Shown here piece after piece: positions 60,605 through 64,000 of a stretch of DNA of 64,000 nt. Position numbers and translations under genes: made by a program. Under the pieces are notes generated by a model. The model saw only the letters and a list, made by a program, of their open reading frames with translations, was not told the DNA's origin and did no database searches. The stretch's first letter is position 1. Each line of letters begins with the position of its first letter. Source of the DNA: Microlunatus sagamiharensis (lineage in GTDB: Bacteria; Actinomycetota; Actinomycetes; Propionibacteriales; Propionibacteriaceae); the NCBI RefSeq assembly GCF_900105785.1, contig NZ_LT629799.1, forward strand, positions 4,092,001-4,156,000, in the 5' to 3' direction.

Positions 60605-62038
60605 TCAGCCCGCCGTACGGAGCACCGGACGGCCGATGTGGACGACCTTGCGGGTGGTCATCTCGTCGAGCAGCTCGGGCCCGTAGCCGAAGCCCTGCCC
60701 GCTCGCGCCACGCGGTTCGGCGGCACCGCCGGGCGCCCCTCCGAAGACGGCGTTGACCTTGACCGTCCCCACGGGAAGCCGGCGGATCGCCTCGGTCGTG
60801 TGCTCGAGCGAGCCGGTGAGGACCGTCGCGGCCAGGCCGTAGCGGGACGCGACCGCGCGGTCGAGGCCCTCGGTGAAGCTCGCCACGACCTGGACGGGCG
60901 CGACGGGCCCGAAGGTCTCCTCGCGCATCAGGTCGCTGTCGCCTCCGACGTCGACGACGACCGTGGCGGGGTAGTGCGCGCCGGCGCCCTCCGGGACCTC
61001 GCCGCCCGCGAGGACCCGCGCACCCTGCGCCTGCGCGGCGGCCACCTGGCGGTGGACCTCGGCCCGCATCCGGGTGTCGACCATCGGGGCCATGCCGTCG
61101 GCGTTGCGCGAGCCGGCCTCGAGGACCAGCGCAGCGACGAACTCCTCGGCGACGTCGGCGTGGACGTAGATGCGCTCGACCGACGTGCAGATCTGGCCGC
61201 TGTTCGCGTACGCGCCGAGGGCGGCCTGCGCGGCGGCCCAGGTCGGGTCGACGTCGGCATCGACGACGAGGGCGTCGTTGCCGCCGTTCTCGAGCACGAG
61301 GTGGGCGCCGGTTCGCAGCGCCTCCTCGGCGATCGCCCGCCCGGTCGCGGTCGAGCCGACGTGGGCCACCACGTCGACGCCGGCCGAGGCGACGAGCGCC
61401 GCACCCGTACGGCCGTCGCCGGTGAGCGTGGTCAGGACGCCCTCAGGCAGCGGTGCCGACCAGATCTCGCCGAGCAGCGCGCCGACGTGCGGGCAGCGCT
61501 CGCTGGGCTTGTGCACGACCGTGTTGCCGGTGACCAGGGCGGCCCCGACGAGGCCGGCGGAGACCGCGACCGGGTCGTTCCAGGGCGTGATCGCGGCGAC
61601 GACGCCACGCGGCTCGGGGCGGGTGTAGTCGACGGCCACGTCGGCGCCGCGCAGGCTGTGGGTCCGGTGCAGCGGGCCGAGCTCGGCGTACTGGCGCAGC
61701 GTGCCGACCGCGGCGTCCACCCCGCCGCGGGCGTCGCCCGCGGGCTTGCCGGTCTCGCGGGTGTTGAGCTCGGCTACCTCGTCGGCCCGCGCGGCCAGCG
61801 CGTCGGCCAGCGCGTGCAGCAGCGCGCCGCGGGCGGCCGGCGCGGTCGCGGCCCAGCCCTCGGCCGCCTGCCGCGCGGCCTGCACGGCCGCGGCCACGTC
61901 GGCCTCGTCGGCGCTGTGCACGGTCCCGACGGGCGTGCCGTCCTGCGGGTCGACGATGGTGATCGCGCGCGAGCCGTCGGCGTCAGGGGTCTCCTGGCGC
62001 GGGGTGCCGGTCGCGGTGGGCTGGTCGATCAGGGTCAC
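60605..62038 (-). CDS. Aldehyde dehydrogenase family protein
   Basis: NAD(P)-dependent dehydrogenase of 477 aa. PRGVVAAITPWNDPV lies at the cofactor fold, GSTATGRAIAEEAL follows, the general base Glu is in LVLENGGNDALVVD (ELGG is changed to ENGG), and the catalytic Cys is in SGQICTSVERIYV. EETFGPVAPV closes the substrate channel. The form is similar to succinate-semialdehyde or betaine-type dehydrogenases, but the substrate cannot be named. It stands alone with a repeat at its 3' end. Confidence 0.9.
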   Translation of the reverse strand: MTLIDQPTATGTPRQETPDADGSRAITIVDPQDGTPVGTVHSADEADVAAAVQAARQAAEGWAATAPAARGALLHALADALAARADEVAELNTRETGKPAGDARGGVDAAVGTLRQYAELGPLHRTHSLRGADVAVDYTRPEPRGVVAAITPWNDPVAVSAGLVGAALVTGNTVVHKPSERCPHVGALLGEIWSAPLPEGVLTTLTGDGRTGAALVASAGVDVVAHVGSTATGRAIAEEALRTGAHLVLENGGNDALVVDADVDPTWAAAQAALGAYANSGQICTSVERIYVHADVAEEFVAALVLEAGSRNADGMAPMVDTRMRAEVHRQVAAAQAQGARVLAGGEVPEGAGAHYPATVVVDVGGDSDLMREETFGPVAPVQVVASFTEGLDRAVASRYGLAATVLTGSLEHTTEAIRRLPVGTVKVNAVFGGAPGGAAEPRGASGQGFGYGPELLDEMTTRKVVHIGRPVLRTAG

Positions 62039-62193
62039 GGGCTGGTGCCTCCGTCGGTGAGCTGGGTGCGGCGTCGCGCACCGGGTGCGGACGCTCCCGC
62101 GCTGTTACCCGAGCGGGCGTCTCCGCACACCGGCGGGCGCGCCGCGGGCGATGTTTCGTGTGTGAACAGACTGCCGCAGGGTAAGGAGGAGGC

Positions 62194-62457
62194 ATGCCAG
62201 GCCCGTCGGGACTGGCGCGGAGGGCGACGACGCCCAGCACCGGGGTGCCGACTCGGTCTCGGGCGCGTCGCCCTTCGCTGCACGGCTGCCGCACCTCGCA
62301 GGGCCCCGCGCGAGCTCCTGGAGGTCCTCGTCAGACCGCGATCGTGAGCCCTGGGTCGTCGTCGATCGCGAGCCCCGCGTGGTCCACGACCGCTCGCCAG
62401 CAGGTGGTGCGGAACGGCAGCAGCAACGGTTCGGGAGCACGGGCGGACGAGTCGTAG
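62194..62457 (+). CDS. Candidate small gene with strong ribosome binding site
   Basis: An 87-codon frame begins at ATG 62194 behind AAGGAGGAGG, one of the best ribosome sites in the window. The product is rich in Arg, Ser, Pro and Ala with no recognisable domain. Third-position GC is high for about the first 40 codons and then falls as it runs into the 3' end of the opposite methyltransferase gene. It could be a true small protein, the start of a decayed gene, or chance. The rest of the 62039-62330 gap shows nothing else. Confidence 0.25.
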   Translation: MPGPSGLARRATTPSTGVPTRSRARRPSLHGCRTSQGPARAPGGPRQTAIVSPGSSSIASPAWSTTARQQVVRNGSSNGSGARADES

Positions 62458-63098
62458 AGCCCGCCCACCTCGGCCAGGACCGCCTCGCGCTCGGCGGGGG
62501 GCAGCGCGGCGACCGCGCTGCGCCGCGCGGCCATGGACACCAGGCCCGCGCGGGTCGTCGGCACCCAGGTGCGGAAGTCGCGCCGCTCGAGGTCGGTGAA
62601 GTAGGGGCTCGCGGCCAGGTCGGCGACCGACGCGTCGCCGTACGCGCCCTGCATGGCCGAGGGGTCGACCCGCTGCAGGATGCCCATCAGCCGGCGCACC
62701 CAGGGGACCGTGTCGTCACGGGTCTGGTAGAGCACGGCCAGGTGGCCACCGGGGCGCAGCACCCGCGCGATCTCGGTCGCGGCGAGGCCGGGGGCGAAGC
62801 GGTGCAGCGTCTGGGACGCGGTGACCACGTCGAAGTGGCACGACAGGTAGGGCATCGACTCGACCTGGCCCGCGACGTGCAGCCGCGTGCCGAGCCGACC
62901 GGGCAGGGTGGCCACCCGCTCGGGGTCGTGGTCGAGGCAGAAGACCTCGTGGCCGGCCTCCACGAGCGCCGCCGCGAAGCCCCCGCGGCCCGAGCCCAGG
63001 TCCAGCACGCGCGCGGGGTGCTCACCGACCATCCAGTCGACGGTCGCGGGCTGCACGGCACCGGGCCGGCGTGCGCCGGGGACGGGGGCGGCGGGCAT
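62331..63098 (-). CDS. SAM-dependent methyltransferase (class I)
   Basis: A 255-residue Rossmann-fold methyltransferase. Motif I is RVLDLGSGRGGFAAALVEAGHEV, with acidic LDHDPE after strand 2, SCHFDVVTASQTLHRF as motif IV-like strand and RVLRPGGHLAVLYQT. This form (UbiE/Methyltransf_11) includes many small-molecule enzymes. ATG 63098 is the first start in front of the domain; the upstream open frame has no family similarity. Substrate unknown. Confidence 0.88.
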   Translation of the reverse strand: MPAAPVPGARRPGAVQPATVDWMVGEHPARVLDLGSGRGGFAAALVEAGHEVFCLDHDPERVATLPGRLGTRLHVAGQVESMPYLSCHFDVVTASQTLHRFAPGLAATEIARVLRPGGHLAVLYQTRDDTVPWVRRLMGILQRVDPSAMQGAYGDASVADLAASPYFTDLERRDFRTWVPTTRAGLVSMAARRSAVAALPPAEREAVLAEVGGLYDSSARAPEPLLLPFRTTCWRAVVDHAGLAIDDDPGLTIAV

Positions 63099-63532
63099 GG
63101 CGAACAACCTAGTCGCGCGCAGCGGCGGGAAGGGTCCACCGCGTCGGCGTGCCCGATGTCCTCGGCGCGGGTCGGCGGTGCCGGTCGTCCTGCCGGTCGT
63201 GCCCGCGCTCCCGGGAGGTGGGGTGGTCCGGCGCCGTGTGACCAAGGCGTGCGCGTCGTACGTCGGCCCCGGTCCAGCCGGGGACGCGACTCCCATCGCG
63301 ATGGGTGATCGCCGCGTGGGTGCGCGACGCCGGACCCAGATCCTCGGGTCGTCTCCGGCCCGGATCTTCTACGTCCTGTGTACCTCCTCCAGCGCCTGCT
63401 GTGAAGTGGCTCACACGAATCTTCAGGTTCGGGTGTGCCACCCGTCCACAGGTCCCGCTCGACGAGGAGGCCGTCCTCCACAGCCGCGCCGCGCACCGGC
63501 ACGCGGGTCGCCCGCGTACGGAGGCTCTCGAC
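63099..63532. promoter_or_regulatory. Divergent intergenic region with an inverted repeat upstream of the ssd-like gene
   Basis: 434 bases without a gene. A 14-bp arm GTGGCTCACACGAA (63406-63419) is repeated inverted at 63428-63441 with two mismatches and an eight-base loop, about 95 bases before the next start. It could be an operator or a leader hairpin for the rightward operon. Nothing else is recognisable. Confidence 0.45.
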
Positions 63533-64000
63533 GTGCCCCGCCCCTCGACCCCTCCCTCCCGCCCAGCCGCACCGGACGGTTCCGTCCTGGTGCTGACCAC
63601 CGACCCGCTGCTCGCCCGGCACGTGCTGTCGGTCGTCGCGGCCGTCGGGCGCGCCGCGCGGGAGCCGGCGTCGGACGACGAGCTGCGGCGGGCGTGGCGC
63701 TCGGCCGGCGCCGTGCTGGTGGGCGCCGACAGCGCCGCCCGGGTCGCCGACCTCGTGCTGCCGCCGCGCACGGAGGTGTGGGTCGTCGGGCGCGACGACG
63801 AGCAGGCGGCCACCGCCGCATGGTCGAGCCGCCTGCGGGCCGCCGTGACGACCCTGCCCGACGGGGCACCCGACCTCGCCGCCGCGCTGGCCGGCCCGGG
63901 CCCCGGATCCGGCCGGGCCGAGGTCGTGGCGCTCGTCGGGGGCTCGGGCGGCGTCGGGGCCTCGACCCTGGCGGCCGGCCTGGCCGTGACGGCCGCGAGG
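63533..64000 (+). CDS. Septum-site-determining / CpaE-like protein (Ssd, Rv3660c-like), 3' end outside window
   Basis: The first 156 codons of a MinD/ParA-superfamily protein that runs off the right edge. After a short Pro-rich start comes a degenerate receiver-like domain (VLVLTTDPLLARHVLSVVAAVG, LVGADSA, VWVVGRD). The deviant P-loop VALVGGSGGVGASTLAAGLA follows near residue 140. This matches CpaE/Ssd proteins that head actinobacterial tad pilus clusters. The GTG is preceded by GGAGG at eight bases. In M. tuberculosis the counterpart Rv3660c lies a few genes from acs. Confidence 0.85.
   Translation, partial: MPRPSTPPSRPAAPDGSVLVLTTDPLLARHVLSVVAAVGRAAREPASDDELRRAWRSAGAVLVGADSAARVADLVLPPRTEVWVVGRDDEQAATAAWSSRLRAAVTTLPDGAPDLAAALAGPGPGSGRAEVVALVGGSGGVGASTLAAGLAVTAAR

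Overview
High-GC actinobacterial chromosome, with many GTG starts and four-base ATGA/GTGA stop-start overlaps. It carries WhiB, an F420-dependent oxidoreductase, an ArsA-like ATPase pair, a PASTA-containing class A PBP and a SigB/SigF-type sigma factor. Family-level placement (Nocardioidaceae/Propionibacteriales-like) is inference from gene content and a dispersed short repeat; no rRNA or species marker is present.

Region 1 (1-7580) holds the 3' end of a pullulanase, aspartate kinase with an internal in-frame start for a small subunit, a lipoprotein amidase, a PHP-type phosphatase, an RraA-like protein and an aminotransferase. A convergent MFS transporter/universal stress protein pair follows.

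Region 2 (7751-31341) is a conserved actinobacterial core block. Tracked against remembered Mycobacterium tuberculosis order Rv3683-Rv3667 it contains a metallophosphoesterase, a ponA2-like PBP, whiB, two ArsA/Get3-like ATPases, a DUF4177 protein, RidA, an MBL hydrolase, Crp, nth, a TlpA-like lipoprotein, a CoA-type NUDIX, a holin-like membrane protein and acetyl-CoA synthetase. Local additions are a tRNA-Pro, an F420:NADPH oxidoreductase, an HtrA protease, a radical SAM protein, an HD phosphohydrolase, an alpha-glucosidase, an MFS exporter, a frameshifted AraC regulator and a VOC protein.

Region 3 (31422-63098) looks like accessory DNA lying between acs and the ssd/CpaE-like gene at the right edge; these are close together in M. 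tuberculosis. It opens with a beta-glucoside locus (LacI regulator, GH1, two permeases, binding protein) with two abutting LacI-type operators, shared with a divergent aldo/keto reductase. Next come a hydroxyacid dehydrogenase, a CDP-glycerol-type transferase, an MFS protein and a sigma factor. The most striking part is 43150-57176: a nearly complete ADP-heptose pathway (gmhA, gmhB, two hldE genes), three GT9 heptosyltransferase-like genes, two other glycosyltransferases, a DedA protein and UppP. Together these suggest heptose-containing surface glycan assembly on undecaprenyl carrier in a Gram-positive organism. The region ends with an eRF1-like ribosome-associated protein, a RecQ helicase with an added C-terminal domain, an aldehyde dehydrogenase and a methyltransferase.

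A recurring non-coding theme is long-armed inverted repeats (arms 13-19 bp, spacers 27-54 nt or more) just downstream of genes, each with a different arm sequence. A terminal-inverted-repeat element is present in a short and a long form, and the 20-bp repeat CCCTGAGCCTGTCGAAGGGC has one copy inside a coding region.
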